Part shown: one piece after another, positions 8,480-16,717 of the stretch
Layout: every line of letters begins with the position of its first letter
Numbering within the stretch: position 1 is the stretch's first letter
Assembly: GCF_000284035.1 (NCBI RefSeq)
Contig: NC_016887.1
Span: forward strand, 5,890,001-5,954,000
Origin: Nocardia cyriacigeorgica GUH-2
GTDB taxonomy: Bacteria > Actinomycetota > Actinomycetes > Mycobacteriales > Mycobacteriaceae
Reading direction: 5' to 3'
DNA length: 64,000 bases
Notes under the pieces: generated by a model
Database searches by the model: none
The model's input: only the letters and a program-made list of their open reading frames with translations
What the model was told of the DNA's origin: nothing
Position numbers and translations under genes: made by a program

Positions 8480-8782
8480 GTGACTGGCGGGCGGTACACC
8501 TTTACGGCGCAGGTGTGGGAGCACCACGGGCAGGGCTCATGGCATTTCGTCGACCTGCCCGAAGACATCGCCGACGAGATCGAGGAGATGTACGGGCACC
8601 GCGCGGGCGGGTTCGGCTCGGTGCGGGTCCGGGTGACGATCGGGGACAGTCGCTGGTCGACCTCGCTGTTCCCCGACAAATCCAGGGCCACCTATATCCT
8701 GCCGGTGAAGAAGCCGGTCCGTCTCGCCGAGGATCTGGTGGCCGGGTCGCGGGCGCGGATCGAGATCGTCATCGCGATCTGA
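8480..8782 (+). CDS. DUF1905 domain protein
   Basis: 100 residues. GGRYTFTAQVWEHHGQGSWHFVDLP, VRVRVTIGDSRWSTSLFPDK and YILPVKKPVRLAEDL form the DUF1905 beta-barrel pattern. Function is unknown. The GTG start at 8480 places the conserved first strand right after the initiator. It is transcribed away from the ACAD-like gene at 7173-8384, with 95 bases between them. Nothing in the neighbourhood suggests a role. Confidence 0.85.
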   Translation: MTGGRYTFTAQVWEHHGQGSWHFVDLPEDIADEIEEMYGHRAGGFGSVRVRVTIGDSRWSTSLFPDKSRATYILPVKKPVRLAEDLVAGSRARIEIVIAI

Positions 8783-8802
8783 TCCGCGCTCCGCTCATCG
8801 GG

Positions 8803-9132
8803 TCAGCTGGGCAGCTTCACGCATTCGGTGACGATCTTGCCCTGGGCCGCGCGGGTCTTGTCGGCGTCTTCCTTGCTCATGCCGAAGTTCTCCGCGTCCG
8901 GCGACTGCGGGTCGTGCTCGCCGGACATCAGCGTGCGCAACCCGTCTTGGGAGATGCCCTCGGCGACGAAGACCTTCGCCACGCAATCGGCGAGCGCCTT
9001 GTCCTGCATGCCCTTGTCCTGCATGGATTTGGACAGGTCCGCCTCCGTGACGGTCGCCTCGGCATCGCTGCCGCCGCACGCAGCCAGCAGCGGCAGGGCG
9101 ATGAGCGCCGTGGCAATCAGCTTGATCCGCAC
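8803..9132 (-). CDS. Small secreted lipoprotein, unknown function
   Basis: 109 residues. MRIKLIATALIALPLLAACGG is a signal peptide ending in a lipobox (LLAAC), so the mature protein should be anchored by a diacylglyceryl cysteine at position 19. The mature part is acidic, with two further cysteines (in ADCVAKVFV and TECVKLPS) that could form one disulfide. No named domain recognised. It is single and convergent with the DUF1905 gene. Confidence 0.75.
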   Translation of the reverse strand: MRIKLIATALIALPLLAACGGSDAEATVTEADLSKSMQDKGMQDKALADCVAKVFVAEGISQDGLRTLMSGEHDPQSPDAENFGMSKEDADKTRAAQGKIVTECVKLPS

Positions 9133-9295
9133 CGAATTCCTCTCTCAGGGGGTGTCGCAGCCGGGCCGGCGGTGGCGCCGGAGCGGCGGTTCCGCGGCGG
9201 GTGACGGCGCGGATCCACGCCCGTGTGTAGTCGCAGCGATGCGAAGTCCGCAACCCGAACCGGCGTTTTTGCGGGCATTCCACAATGGGCGTCGC

Positions 9296-9592
9296 TCAGA
9301 GGTCCATGGCGGCGCGTAGTGCGGTGTCGAGGCGGTCCATCGTCTCGGCGTCGGCCTCGTCCACCCGTTCGGCCAGCCAGCCCCGGTAGATCCGGCCGAT
9401 ATTGCCCGCGTGCACCCAGCCCAGCGAACCCAGCGGGACGGCGAGGATGTCCTGCGGATCCTGCTCGAGCAGTTCCGCGGCGATCAGCCAGGGGCGCGGC
9501 GATTCGTTGATGCCATCGCTGCTGATGAGCACGACGGTGCGGGGTGGTGACGAACCGTGCGGGTGATACAGCCAGAGCTCACCCCTGCGCAC
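9296..9592 (-). CDS. PemK/MazF-family toxin-like protein
   Basis: 98 residues. RRGELWLYHPHGSSPPRTVVL starts like MazF/PemK endoribonucleases (RGEIW..., then R-x-VVLIS), followed by LAVPLGSLGWVHAGNIGRIYR and a helical C-terminus. MazF toxins cleave single-stranded mRNA at short sites. The frame opens with GTG at 9592, inside the last 14 bases of the upstream RHH antitoxin gene; this overlap is the usual arrangement of a type II module. The central region is shorter and more divergent than classical MazF, so the activity is inferred. Confidence 0.7.
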   Translation of the reverse strand: MRRGELWLYHPHGSSPPRTVVLISSDGINESPRPWLIAAELLEQDPQDILAVPLGSLGWVHAGNIGRIYRGWLAERVDEADAETMDRLDTALRAAMDL

Positions 9593-9812
9593 GCATCGCC
9601 TCCTCCGCGGCGGCCAGCTCGGCCGCATCGCGCGCGGCCTGGGCCGCGATCTCGGCCGGTTCCGGCATCGGACCGACCCCGGTGCGCACGGCTTCGCGGC
9701 GCGCGGCCTTGGAGATCCAGGCCGACGGTGACATGCCCGCGCGGGCGGCGGCCTGTTCGGCATACGACCAGGCGGATTCGTCCAGCGACAGGGTGACCTT
9801 ACGCGTTGCCAT
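9579..9812 (-). CDS. Ribbon-helix-helix antitoxin-like protein
   Basis: 77 residues. MATRKVTLSLDESAWSYAEQ followed by AAARAGMSPSAWISKAARRE is a ribbon-helix-helix DNA-binding domain (one strand, two helices), and the remaining alanine/glutamate-rich helix is a typical toxin-binding tail. The ATG at 9812 removes 29 poorly conserved residues of a longer frame. It is upstream of, and overlaps, the MazF-like gene, so it probably neutralises that toxin and represses the promoter in 9813-9919. Confidence 0.75.
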   Translation of the reverse strand: MATRKVTLSLDESAWSYAEQAAARAGMSPSAWISKAARREAVRTGVGPMPEPAEIAAQAARDAAELAAAEEAMRAQG

Positions 9813-9919
9813 ACCAATTATCGTACCGCCGGCCGGGTCGGCTGCCCACCCTCGTAATCGAACTGACAGCACGCGCCTGCTGTTAATCTGACGGCTCACG
9901 ACAGCGATCGGAGTCGACC

Positions 9920-10699
9920 ATGAGCACCCTGCGCCACGACCGTTTCGGCAGCGGCGAACCGCTGGTCCTGGTGCACGGCGTCGGCAGTCGCCGGCAGGTG
10001 TGGGAGCCGATGATTCCGGCGCTGGCCGACACCTTCGAGGTGATCACGGTCGATCTGCCCGGTTTCGGCGAATCGGCGCCGCTGCCGCACACCACCGTCA
10101 CCACGCTCGCCGACGCGCTCGCCGAGTTCCTGGCCGAAGAAGGGATCGAGCGCCCGCACCTCGCGGGGAATTCGATGGGCGGCGGCATCTCGCTCGCCCT
10201 CGGCGCCCGCGGACTGGCTCGCTCGGTGACGGCCTATTCGCCGATCGGTTTCTGGGATACCGCGGGCCGGATCTGGTGCCAGCAGTCGCTGGGCAAGTCG
10301 AAGGCCATCGGCAACCGCCTGCGGCCCGCGCTGCGCACGGTGCTCGGCACCGCGGCCGGCCGGACCGCCTTCCTGGGCCTGGTCATCGGCAAGCCGTGGG
10401 CCCTGGACACCGAGATCGCGGTCGCCACCGCTCTCGGCGCCATGGACGCCCCCGCCTTCGACGACGCCCTCGCCTCCTTCACCGACTTCCGCCTGCCCGA
10501 TCCGAGCGCACTGACCGATCTCCCGGTGACCATCGCATGGGGCAACCGCGACATCCTGCTCACCTACGCCACCCAGGCCCGCCGCGCCAGGGCGCTACTG
10601 CCGGGCGCCGAGCACATCACCCTGCGCGGCAGCGGCCACACACCCACCTACGACGATCCCGAGGGCTGCGCGCGGGTGCTGCTGGACCGGCTCGCCTGA
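9920..10699 (+). CDS. Alpha/beta hydrolase
   Basis: 259 residues. LVLVHGVGSRRQVWEPMIPAL carries the oxyanion-hole HG motif, GNSMGG (near residue 83) is the nucleophile elbow with serine, WGNRDILLTY supplies the acid, and LRGSGHTPTYDDPE the histidine, so the catalytic triad is complete. The substrate is not evident. The protein has no signal peptide and is cytosolic. A hairpin immediately after its stop (10700-10734) separates it from the convergent crotonase gene. Confidence 0.88.
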   Translation: MSTLRHDRFGSGEPLVLVHGVGSRRQVWEPMIPALADTFEVITVDLPGFGESAPLPHTTVTTLADALAEFLAEEGIERPHLAGNSMGGGISLALGARGLARSVTAYSPIGFWDTAGRIWCQQSLGKSKAIGNRLRPALRTVLGTAAGRTAFLGLVIGKPWALDTEIAVATALGAMDAPAFDDALASFTDFRLPDPSALTDLPVTIAWGNRDILLTYATQARRARALLPGAEHITLRGSGHTPTYDDPEGCARVLLDRLA

Positions 10700-10734
10700 C
10701 CGGCCGCCGCCTCCCCCTGCGAGGCGACGGCCGG
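10700..10734. terminator. Bidirectional hairpin between convergent genes
   Basis: Arms CCGGCCGCCGCCTC and GAGGCGACGGCCGG pair over 14 positions with one mismatch and a seven-base loop. It starts right after the hydrolase stop and lies 17 bases before the end of the convergent crotonase gene. There is no T-tract, as is common in high-GC actinobacteria. Confidence 0.65.
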
Positions 10735-10750
10735 ACTCGACGCTAGTGGG

Positions 10751-11515
10751 TCAGCGCCCCTGCCACTGCGGCTCGCGCTTCTGCGCGAAGGCCAGCGCGC
10801 CCTCGGCGGCGTCCTTGGAGAACAGCGCGGGCAGCGCCACCTCGCCCTGTTTGGCGAAGGCTTCGGCGGTGCTCCAGTCCGGGGATTCGTCGATGATCCG
10901 CTTGCTCGCCGCGACCGCCAGCGGTGCCGCGGCCGCGATCTCGGCGGCCAGTTCGAGTGCGGTGTCGAGCGCGCCGCCCGGTTCGGTGACCCGGTTGACC
11001 AGGCCGAGTTGATACAGCCGCTCGGCGCTGATCCGGCCGCCGGTCAGCGCCAGCTCGGCCGCGGTGCTGCGCGGTAGGCGCTGGGTCAGCCGCAAGACAC
11101 CGCCGCCCGCCGCGACCAGGCCGCGCTTGACCTCCGGAATGCCGAACTGCGCGTCCCGGGCGGCGACGATCAGATCGCCGGACAGGGCCAGCTCGAAACC
11201 ACCGGCCAGCGCGAAGCCTTCGACCGCCGCGATCATCGGCTTGGCAGGCGGTTTGGCCGCGATACCCAGCGGACCGCGATGCGGAGTCATCGGCATTTCC
11301 CCGCGCGAGGCGGCGACCAGATCCATTCCGGCACTGAAGGTGCCGCCTGCGCCGGTGAGGACCAGCACCCGGGCTTGCACATCGGCCTCGAACGCGTCCA
11401 CGGCCGCCTCGATGGCCTGCGCCGTGGCCAGATCGATGGCATTGCGCGCTTCGGGGCGGTTCACGGTCAGCACGGTGATCGCATCACGCCGTTCGACCAG
11501 CACCAGATCGGTCAT
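10751..11515 (-). CDS. Enoyl-CoA hydratase/isomerase (crotonase family)
   Basis: 254 residues. The crotonase oxyanion-hole and active-site segments are present: VNRPEARNAID, LTGAGGTFSAGMDL, and AAVEGFALAGGFELALSGDL followed by FGIPEVKRGLVAAGGG. The glutamate of PEVKRGL corresponds to one catalytic glutamate of hydratases, while the second position is A/G-rich, so hydratase versus isomerase cannot be decided. It catalyses a step of acyl-CoA beta-oxidation or a related reaction. ATG 11515 was chosen because the crotonase fold starts there; in-frame upstream sequence is unrelated. Divergent from a second crotonase, sharing a 199-base region that contains a TTAC-N6-GTAA operator. Confidence 0.88.
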   Translation of the reverse strand: MTDLVLVERRDAITVLTVNRPEARNAIDLATAQAIEAAVDAFEADVQARVLVLTGAGGTFSAGMDLVAASRGEMPMTPHRGPLGIAAKPPAKPMIAAVEGFALAGGFELALSGDLIVAARDAQFGIPEVKRGLVAAGGGVLRLTQRLPRSTAAELALTGGRISAERLYQLGLVNRVTEPGGALDTALELAAEIAAAAPLAVAASKRIIDESPDWSTAEAFAKQGEVALPALFSKDAAEGALAFAQKREPQWQGR

Positions 11516-11691
11516 GGGATGTCCTCTCGATGGGCAGCACCTGGCCGTCATCGGATCGTCGACGACCACCGGGATCGACACTATGCGAGGCGGGCCACGC
11601 GTGACCCGGCTTCGGTTCGCTCTCCCGCTCAGCGAACCGGCGCCCGGGACCAGTGCGGCCCCGAGTCCTCGAAAGCGCCCCACGGCCGAAC

Positions 11692-11705
11692 TTACCGCAG
11701 AGTAA
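11692..11705. promoter_or_regulatory. TTAC-N6-GTAA operator between the crotonase genes
   Basis: Sequence TTAC CGCAGA GTAA, extended by C and G to a CTTAC/GTAAG palindrome at 11691-11706. It ends nine bases before the ATG of the rightward crotonase gene (11715), a position where a repressor would block initiation. The same palindrome occurs upstream of fadE5, between fadA2 and fabG4, and upstream of tetR. Confidence 0.65.
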
Positions 11706-11714
11706 GATAATGCC

Positions 11715-12476
11715 ATGGGCTCACACATCGCGGTGCGATTCGAGGGCGAACGCGCCTACGTCACGCTGAACCGGCCGGACAAGCACAACGGCCTCACCAT
11801 CGAGATGCTGCGCGATCTGATCGAGGCCGCGGATACCGTGGCGAAGCGGCGCGAGGTGCGCGCGGTCATCCTGTCCGGCAACGGGCCCAGCTTCAGCAGC
11901 GGCCTCGATATCGCCAAGGCCACCGGCGATCCGCTGGCCATCGTGCGCAATTTCGTCCCGCTGCCGTGGCGCGGCACCAACACCTTCCAGGAAGCGTGCT
12001 GGGCGTGGCGGCGGTTGCCGGTGCCGGTGATCGCCGTCGTGCACGGCCGCTGCTTCGGCGGCGGTCTGCAACTGGCCTTGGCCGCCGACTTCCGTTTCGC
12101 CACCCCCGATTCCGAATACTCAATCATGGAGGCCAAATACGGCCTGATCCCGGACATGACCGGCACCGCGACGCTGGCCCGGCTGGTCAGCGCCGATCAG
12201 GCCCTGCTGCTCGCCATGACTGCCGACATCGTCGACGCCGCGCACGCCGCCCGCATCGGCCTGGTCACCGAGCTCAGCGCGGATCCACTGGCCGAGGCCG
12301 AGAAACTCGCCGATCGGATCGCGGCCCGTCCGCCCGAGGCCGTCGCCGCCGCCAAGCGCCTGATCGACCGCACCTGGCAGGCCTCGGCCCGCCGCGCCTT
12401 CGCACTCGAGCGTGCCGCGCAGTTGCCGCTGATCATCCGGCGGGCGTTGGGATCGGGTGGAAAAACACCGAAATAG
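11715..12476 (+). CDS. Enoyl-CoA hydratase family protein (crotonase)
   Basis: 253 residues. Crotonase motifs: VTLNRPDKHNGLTIEM, LSGNGPSFSSGLDI, VVHGRCFGGGLQLALAADFRF, and YSIMEAKYGLIPDMTGTATL. MEAKYGLIPD replaces the usual PEVxxGL, and the region lacks the second hydratase glutamate, so it may be an isomerase or a noncanonical hydratase. The ATG is only nine bases downstream of the TTAC-N6-GTAA operator, so repression by the TetR protein encoded at 37892-38491 is plausible. Confidence 0.87.
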   Translation: MGSHIAVRFEGERAYVTLNRPDKHNGLTIEMLRDLIEAADTVAKRREVRAVILSGNGPSFSSGLDIAKATGDPLAIVRNFVPLPWRGTNTFQEACWAWRRLPVPVIAVVHGRCFGGGLQLALAADFRFATPDSEYSIMEAKYGLIPDMTGTATLARLVSADQALLLAMTADIVDAAHAARIGLVTELSADPLAEAEKLADRIAARPPEAVAAAKRLIDRTWQASARRAFALERAAQLPLIIRRALGSGGKTPK

Positions 12477-12637
12477 TTTTGGGGGATCGGCCGGTCGAAG
12501 GCGCAACCCCCCAATTCTGGGGATTTCACTGCTAGCATTTCCGACGATTTGCCAGCCAGTCGAAATGTGGTGCACGACACACGCGTGCGTTCCGTGGATC
12601 GAGGCCCATTTCGGCGCGACCCCGGAGGCCCGACCCA

Positions 12638-13741
12638 GTGCGCAGAACCGCGTCCCTCCTGATGTCCGCGCTCGCGGGCGCCTCGGCCCTGCTCCTCACC
12701 GCGACTACCCCGGCTACGGCAAACCCAAACGCCATCAACCCGATCCCGGTGCTCAACGGCACCAACGGCCTGCCCAACCTGCCCGGGCGCACCCAGGCCG
12801 TGTTCCAGGTGACGGGCATGGCCAGCCCGAACGTCACCCAGAACTACAACGTGCTCGGCACCGACCTCGGCATCATGTGGGACAACGGGCACGGCGAGAT
12901 GCTCACCGCCTTCGGTGACACCGCCGGCCTCGGCTTCCCGAACCTGCTGGCGGGCAGCATGTGGGCCTGGCGCAGCAACATTCTGGTGCGCAGCCACACC
13001 AAGGACCCCTCCGGCGGCATCTACTTCGACAGCGTGGTGCGCGATGTCTTCGGCCAGGCCCGGGATCTGATTCCGAGCCCGAAGATTCCGTTCCTGGAGA
13101 TCAGCCGCATCCCCACCGCGGGCATCTCGGTGGGCGGCGTGCAGTACATGAGCACCATGTCGGTCAAGACCTGGGACGCGCCCGGCGAATGGACCACCAA
13201 CTTCTCCGGCCTGGCCGCCTCCGCCGACAACGGCGAGACCTGGGCCGATCTCACCGCGACCCGGCGGCCGAATGAGGGCGGTAACGCCAACTTCCAGATG
13301 AACGCCTTCCTGAAGGACGGCGGCTTCGTCTACGTCTACGGCACGCCGTCCGGCCGCAACAACGCCGCCTACGTCTCCCGGGTGCGCGAACCCGATATGC
13401 AGAACCTCGGCGCCTACGAGTACTGGGACGGCAGCAGCTGGGTGCGCGATGTGAACAAGGCCGCGCCGATCATGCACGGCGTCGGCGAGCTGTCGGTGAT
13501 GTACAACGACTATCTCGGCCAGTTCATCTCGCTCACCACCGACCCGTGGAACTCGGTCGTCATGCGCCGCGCGTCCTCGCCGGTGGGCCCGTGGAGCCCG
13601 CCCGAGGTGCTGATCGACACCCGCGCCCTGCCCACCGCGTACGCGCCGTCGATCTTCCCGTACCAGACCGGCAGCGATCTGTACTTCCTGACGACGGTGC
13701 ACAGCCAGTACAACGTGCTGTTGATGCGCACGCGGCTGTAG
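12638..13741 (+). CDS. Secreted DUF4185 protein (copy 1)
   Basis: 367 residues starting at GTG 12638, with GGAGG 12 bases upstream. The first 29 residues (MRRTASLLMSALAGASALLL, then TATTPATA) form an export signal. The mature protein is a DUF4185 domain: QAVFQVTGM, VLGTDLGIMWDNGHGEML, AFGDTAGLG, then ISVGGVQYMSTMSV and, near the end, YQTGSDLYFLTTVHSQYNVLLMR. The family has a five-bladed propeller-like look related to glycoside hydrolases; activity is unknown. A closely similar paralog lies at 18695-19789, with fadE5 between them. A terminator hairpin follows at 13763. Confidence 0.87.
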   Translation: MRRTASLLMSALAGASALLLTATTPATANPNAINPIPVLNGTNGLPNLPGRTQAVFQVTGMASPNVTQNYNVLGTDLGIMWDNGHGEMLTAFGDTAGLGFPNLLAGSMWAWRSNILVRSHTKDPSGGIYFDSVVRDVFGQARDLIPSPKIPFLEISRIPTAGISVGGVQYMSTMSVKTWDAPGEWTTNFSGLAASADNGETWADLTATRRPNEGGNANFQMNAFLKDGGFVYVYGTPSGRNNAAYVSRVREPDMQNLGAYEYWDGSSWVRDVNKAAPIMHGVGELSVMYNDYLGQFISLTTDPWNSVVMRRASSPVGPWSPPEVLIDTRALPTAYAPSIFPYQTGSDLYFLTTVHSQYNVLLMRTRL

Positions 13742-13762
13742 ATTCCGGTTCCGCTGTCACGG

Positions 13763-13788
13763 TGCCCCGCGCCTGATCGCGCGGGGCA
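13763..13788 (+). terminator. Terminator hairpin after DUF4185 copy 1
   Basis: Perfect ten-base arms TGCCCCGCGC and GCGCGGGGCA around a six-base loop, 21 bases after the stop codon. Confidence 0.75.
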
Positions 13789-13923
13789 TCGGCATGTTCG
13801 GGCCTGCCCGAGGCGGATTCGGCGGATGTCACGGCGACCGCGCAAGTCCGAGCGGCGCGTCTTGACCTGAACAATGGTTGATGTACGAGCCTGGTCCCAC
13901 GCACGATCGACCAGGAGGACGTC

Positions 13924-15147
13924 ATGACCGCTCGAGTGGACTCGGATATCACCGAAGTGCAGCAGTGGCTGCGGGCCCGCGCCCAGCCGGTGCGCACCGA
14001 ATCCGACGCCGTCGGAGCCGATCTCGATCCGCTGACCGCGCGGCTCGCCGAGGCGACGGTGGTCGGGCTCGGCGAGTCGACCCGGTTCTCCCGCCAGACG
14101 TTCGGAGTGCGCGAGCGCATCTTCCGAACCCTGGTGCTACAGCACGGTTTCCGCGCGCTGGCGATTCAGGACGGTGCCCGATCCGGCGAGCGGCTCGACG
14201 CGTATGTGCGCACCGGTCAGGGTGATCCGGTCGCAGCGCTCGGCGGGGCCTGGCGGCCGTGGCGGACCGCGCAGATGGTGGCCGCCCTCGACTGGATCCG
14301 GGACTTCAACGAACAACATCCCGACGACCCCGTGACGGTGTTCGGCATCGAACCGCCGGCCGCCGAACCCACCGACTACGACGTGGTGCTCGACCACGTC
14401 GGCCGGGATTCCCCGGAGGCGCTGGCGCAGCTGCGATCCCATCTCGATCCGATCCGCACCGCGCACCGCATCGACGAGCATGTGCAGCGTCATCGGGGCA
14501 TCCATCCCGGCCGCCCGTTCGTCGACCACGCCCGCGACGCCCTGCGATTGCTGGAGCAACTGCCCGCCGTCCCCGACGACATCGCCGCGCGCATGCGCAT
14601 GATCGTCGATTTCCATCAGCACAGCGTCGCCGGACAGGGCGGGTTCGCCAGGGATGAACGCCGGTCGGCGGAGACCATCATCGAGCGGCAGCGGCGCACC
14701 GGCGCCAAGATCGTCTACTGGGACGGGCTCGGCCACACCGCGGCCTCGAGCGCGGGAGTCGGGCGCACCGACCAGGCACAATTCCGGGGTGCGGGCGTCC
14801 ATCTGCGGGCCGAGTTCGGCGAGCGGTACAGCTCCGTCGCGATCGGCTTCCACCACGGCGACCTCGGCCTCGCGATCGTACCGGACCCCGCGCCGGATCT
14901 GCTCGACGCGCAACTGGGAGCCGTCGACCTGCCCGCCTTCGCTGTCGATCTGCACGGCGACGCACCCGAACAGGTCGACCGGTGGCGGCGCGGTCCGGCG
15001 AAACTGCGCACGATCAGCGGAATCTACGACCCGGCCAAGGACGACGAAGCGTTCGTCGAGGTCGGCTCGCTCACCGATGCCTTCGACATGCTGATCCACA
15101 TCCGCGCGACGACCCCCGTCGACTGGCTGCCGGAGTTCGACGCCTGA
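13924..15147 (+). CDS. Erythromycin-esterase-fold protein, probable non-canonical active site
   Basis: 407 residues of the erythromycin esterase (Ere/ChaN-like) family. VVGLGEST, RIFRTLVLQHGFRALAIQDG, DWIRDFNEQHPDDPVTVFGIE and KIVYWDGLGHTAA are family blocks. In the N-terminal motif, where EreA/EreB have the catalytic GE-x-x-H, this protein has GESTR: residue 54 is arginine. It is therefore doubtful that it hydrolyses macrolides. Related actinobacterial proteins may share this change, so it may mark a subfamily rather than a defect. A ribosome site AGGAGG lies just before the ATG. Confidence 0.82.
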   Translation: MTARVDSDITEVQQWLRARAQPVRTESDAVGADLDPLTARLAEATVVGLGESTRFSRQTFGVRERIFRTLVLQHGFRALAIQDGARSGERLDAYVRTGQGDPVAALGGAWRPWRTAQMVAALDWIRDFNEQHPDDPVTVFGIEPPAAEPTDYDVVLDHVGRDSPEALAQLRSHLDPIRTAHRIDEHVQRHRGIHPGRPFVDHARDALRLLEQLPAVPDDIAARMRMIVDFHQHSVAGQGGFARDERRSAETIIERQRRTGAKIVYWDGLGHTAASSAGVGRTDQAQFRGAGVHLRAEFGERYSSVAIGFHHGDLGLAIVPDPAPDLLDAQLGAVDLPAFAVDLHGDAPEQVDRWRRGPAKLRTISGIYDPAKDDEAFVEVGSLTDAFDMLIHIRATTPVDWLPEFDA

Positions 15148-15175
15148 CCTCATAGGCGTCAATACACTGGCCCTC

Positions 15176-15865
15176 ATGGACGCGGCCGAATGGGATGCGC
15201 GGTACGCGCAGGGTGAATTGGTGTGGGGCGCACCGCCGAACAGCACGGTGGTTGAGCATGTGTTCGGCCTGGATCGGGTGATGCCGCTGCACCCGGACCC
15301 CGACGGCGTCGTCCCCGATCTGCCGCGCGCCCTCGATCTGGCCTGCGGGGAAGGGCGCAACGCGCTGTGGCTGGCCACCCATGGCTGGCGGGTGCACGCG
15401 GTGGATTTCTCGCAGGTCGGCATCGATAAGGGGCGTACGGTCGCGAGCCGGTTGTCGCGTTCGGTCCGGGAACGGCTCACCTGGCAGTGCGCCGACCTCA
15501 CCGACTTCGCGGACACCGGGATCACCGGCCCGTACGAACTGGTGCTGATGGTGTTCCTGCATCTGCCCGCCGCTCAGCGCCGCCCGCTGGTGCGGGAGGT
15601 GGCGCAGCTGCTCAGCCCCGGCGCGACCCTGCTGGTGCTCGGCCACGACAGCACCAACCTCACCGACGGCTACGGCGGCCCCCAAGACCCGGACATCCTG
15701 TTCACACCCGACGACATCGTCACCGATCTGGCCGGTCTACCGGATATCCACATCCGCGTCGCCGACCGCATCCAGCGCCCCACCGAGGGCCGCGACGCGA
15801 TCGACGCCCTCGTCATCGCCACCCGCGCCCACCTCGATCCGGAGCCTGCGCCGCCGGCCGAGTGA
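15176..15865 (+). CDS. Class I SAM-dependent methyltransferase
   Basis: 229 residues. WDARYAQGELVWGAPPN is the TehB/thiopurine-methyltransferase-like entry, ALDLACGEGRNALWLA is SAM motif I, VHAVDFSQVGIDKG motif II, and CADLTDF and YELVLMVFLHL motifs III and IV. Substrate unknown; relatives methylate tellurite, metalloids or small molecules. It follows the Ere-like gene by 28 bases on the same strand and may be cotranscribed with it. Confidence 0.85.
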   Translation: MDAAEWDARYAQGELVWGAPPNSTVVEHVFGLDRVMPLHPDPDGVVPDLPRALDLACGEGRNALWLATHGWRVHAVDFSQVGIDKGRTVASRLSRSVRERLTWQCADLTDFADTGITGPYELVLMVFLHLPAAQRRPLVREVAQLLSPGATLLVLGHDSTNLTDGYGGPQDPDILFTPDDIVTDLAGLPDIHIRVADRIQRPTEGRDAIDALVIATRAHLDPEPAPPAE

Positions 15866-15878
15866 GCGGCGGCACCCA

Positions 15879-16484
15879 TTACGGCCCGCCGCTCCACCGC
15901 CGCAACCAGGCACCCGCCGTCTCACCGATGACGTCGAACCCGGCCCGGAAAGAATGCGGCTGACCAGGGATGACGCACACCTCCGCGGCGTCGCCGGGGT
16001 CCGGGATCCCGAACGGATCGCTCCCACCGTTGATCACCACGACCTCGATCGCACCGGGCGCGAGCAGCTCCTCGCGCCGGGATTTCTCCGGTTTCCCCGG
16101 CGGATGCAACGGGAACGACAGGGCGATCACCCCGCGCGCGCCGACCTCGACGGCGGTCCGGCACGTCACCCGCGCCCCGTTACTGCGCCCACCCTGGATG
16201 AGCGGCAGTTTCTTGCCCGCGCGCCGGCGCACGGCGTCCACGATCTCCACCCAGGCGGCGTCCTGCTTCACCGCCGACCCGGGTGCGCGTCCGCCCGCGA
16301 CCCGGTAGGGCTGCGTCACCAGACCGACCGCCCCGCCTTCGGCCAGTGCCGAATCGCGAACAGCCAGAATGTCTTTGGCATCGACGCCGCCACCGGCGCC
16401 ATGAGTCAGCAGCAGCAGGAAGGTCGCCGCGCGCGGCTTGCGCAGCTGCACCTCGGCGGGCCCGGCACTCGTCTCGATCCGCAC
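15879..16484 (-). CDS. Alpha/beta hydrolase (KANSL3/TEX30-like dienelactone hydrolase fold)
   Basis: 201 residues. FLLLLTHGAGGGVDAKD is the oxyanion-hole strand of the KANL3/TEX30 hydrolase family, GGRSNGARVTCRTA holds the nucleophile serine, VVINGGSDPFG the acid, and GQPHSFRAG the histidine, so the triad is complete. Cytosolic, with substrate unknown. It is convergent with the methyltransferase (13 bases apart) and divergent from fadE5. Confidence 0.82.
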   Translation of the reverse strand: MRIETSAGPAEVQLRKPRAATFLLLLTHGAGGGVDAKDILAVRDSALAEGGAVGLVTQPYRVAGGRAPGSAVKQDAAWVEIVDAVRRRAGKKLPLIQGGRSNGARVTCRTAVEVGARGVIALSFPLHPPGKPEKSRREELLAPGAIEVVVINGGSDPFGIPDPGDAAEVCVIPGQPHSFRAGFDVIGETAGAWLRRWSGGP

Positions 16485-16581
16485 ACCTCACAGTAACCGC
16501 AGGTCAGCTGCCAGCCCCGGGCCCGGTGGCGGGCGGCGTGTTCATCGCGTCACATTGGCGGTTTTCGTCTTTGCGACCGCC

Positions 16582-16595
16582 TTACTGGCCGGTAA
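16582..16595. promoter_or_regulatory. TTAC-N6-GTAA operator upstream of fadE5 (distal)
   Basis: TTAC TGGCCG GTAA, perfect half-sites. It lies 136 bases before the fadE5 ATG and 27 bases (start to start) from a second, near-perfect site. The tandem spacing suggests two dimers on the same DNA face or cooperative binding. Confidence 0.65.
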
Positions 16596-16608
16596 TATGG
16601 CGAATAAG

Positions 16609-16622
16609 TTACCCGCGAGTAG
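16609..16622. promoter_or_regulatory. TTAC-N6-GTAG operator-like site upstream of fadE5 (proximal)
   Basis: TTAC CCGCGA GTAG: one mismatch in the last position of the TTAC-N6-GTAA palindrome. Its position 27 bases after the perfect site, 95 bases before the start codon, supports a double operator. Confidence 0.5.
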
Positions 16623-16717
16623 CATGCGGAAAACCGGTATGGCTACCCGGAGGCGACAACGGGCGGGAACGGCAGAACAACCGACCGCACCAACTCGATG
16701 GAGAGTGAGTAGCAGAC

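Noticed and set aside
8366..8480. Longer N-terminus for the DUF1905 protein
   Set aside because: The in-frame extension is arginine-rich and unlike the family; GTG 8480 gives the conserved first strand.
13924..15147. Macrolide-resistance esterase
   Set aside because: Missing the GExxH histidine, so not supported as a resistance determinant.
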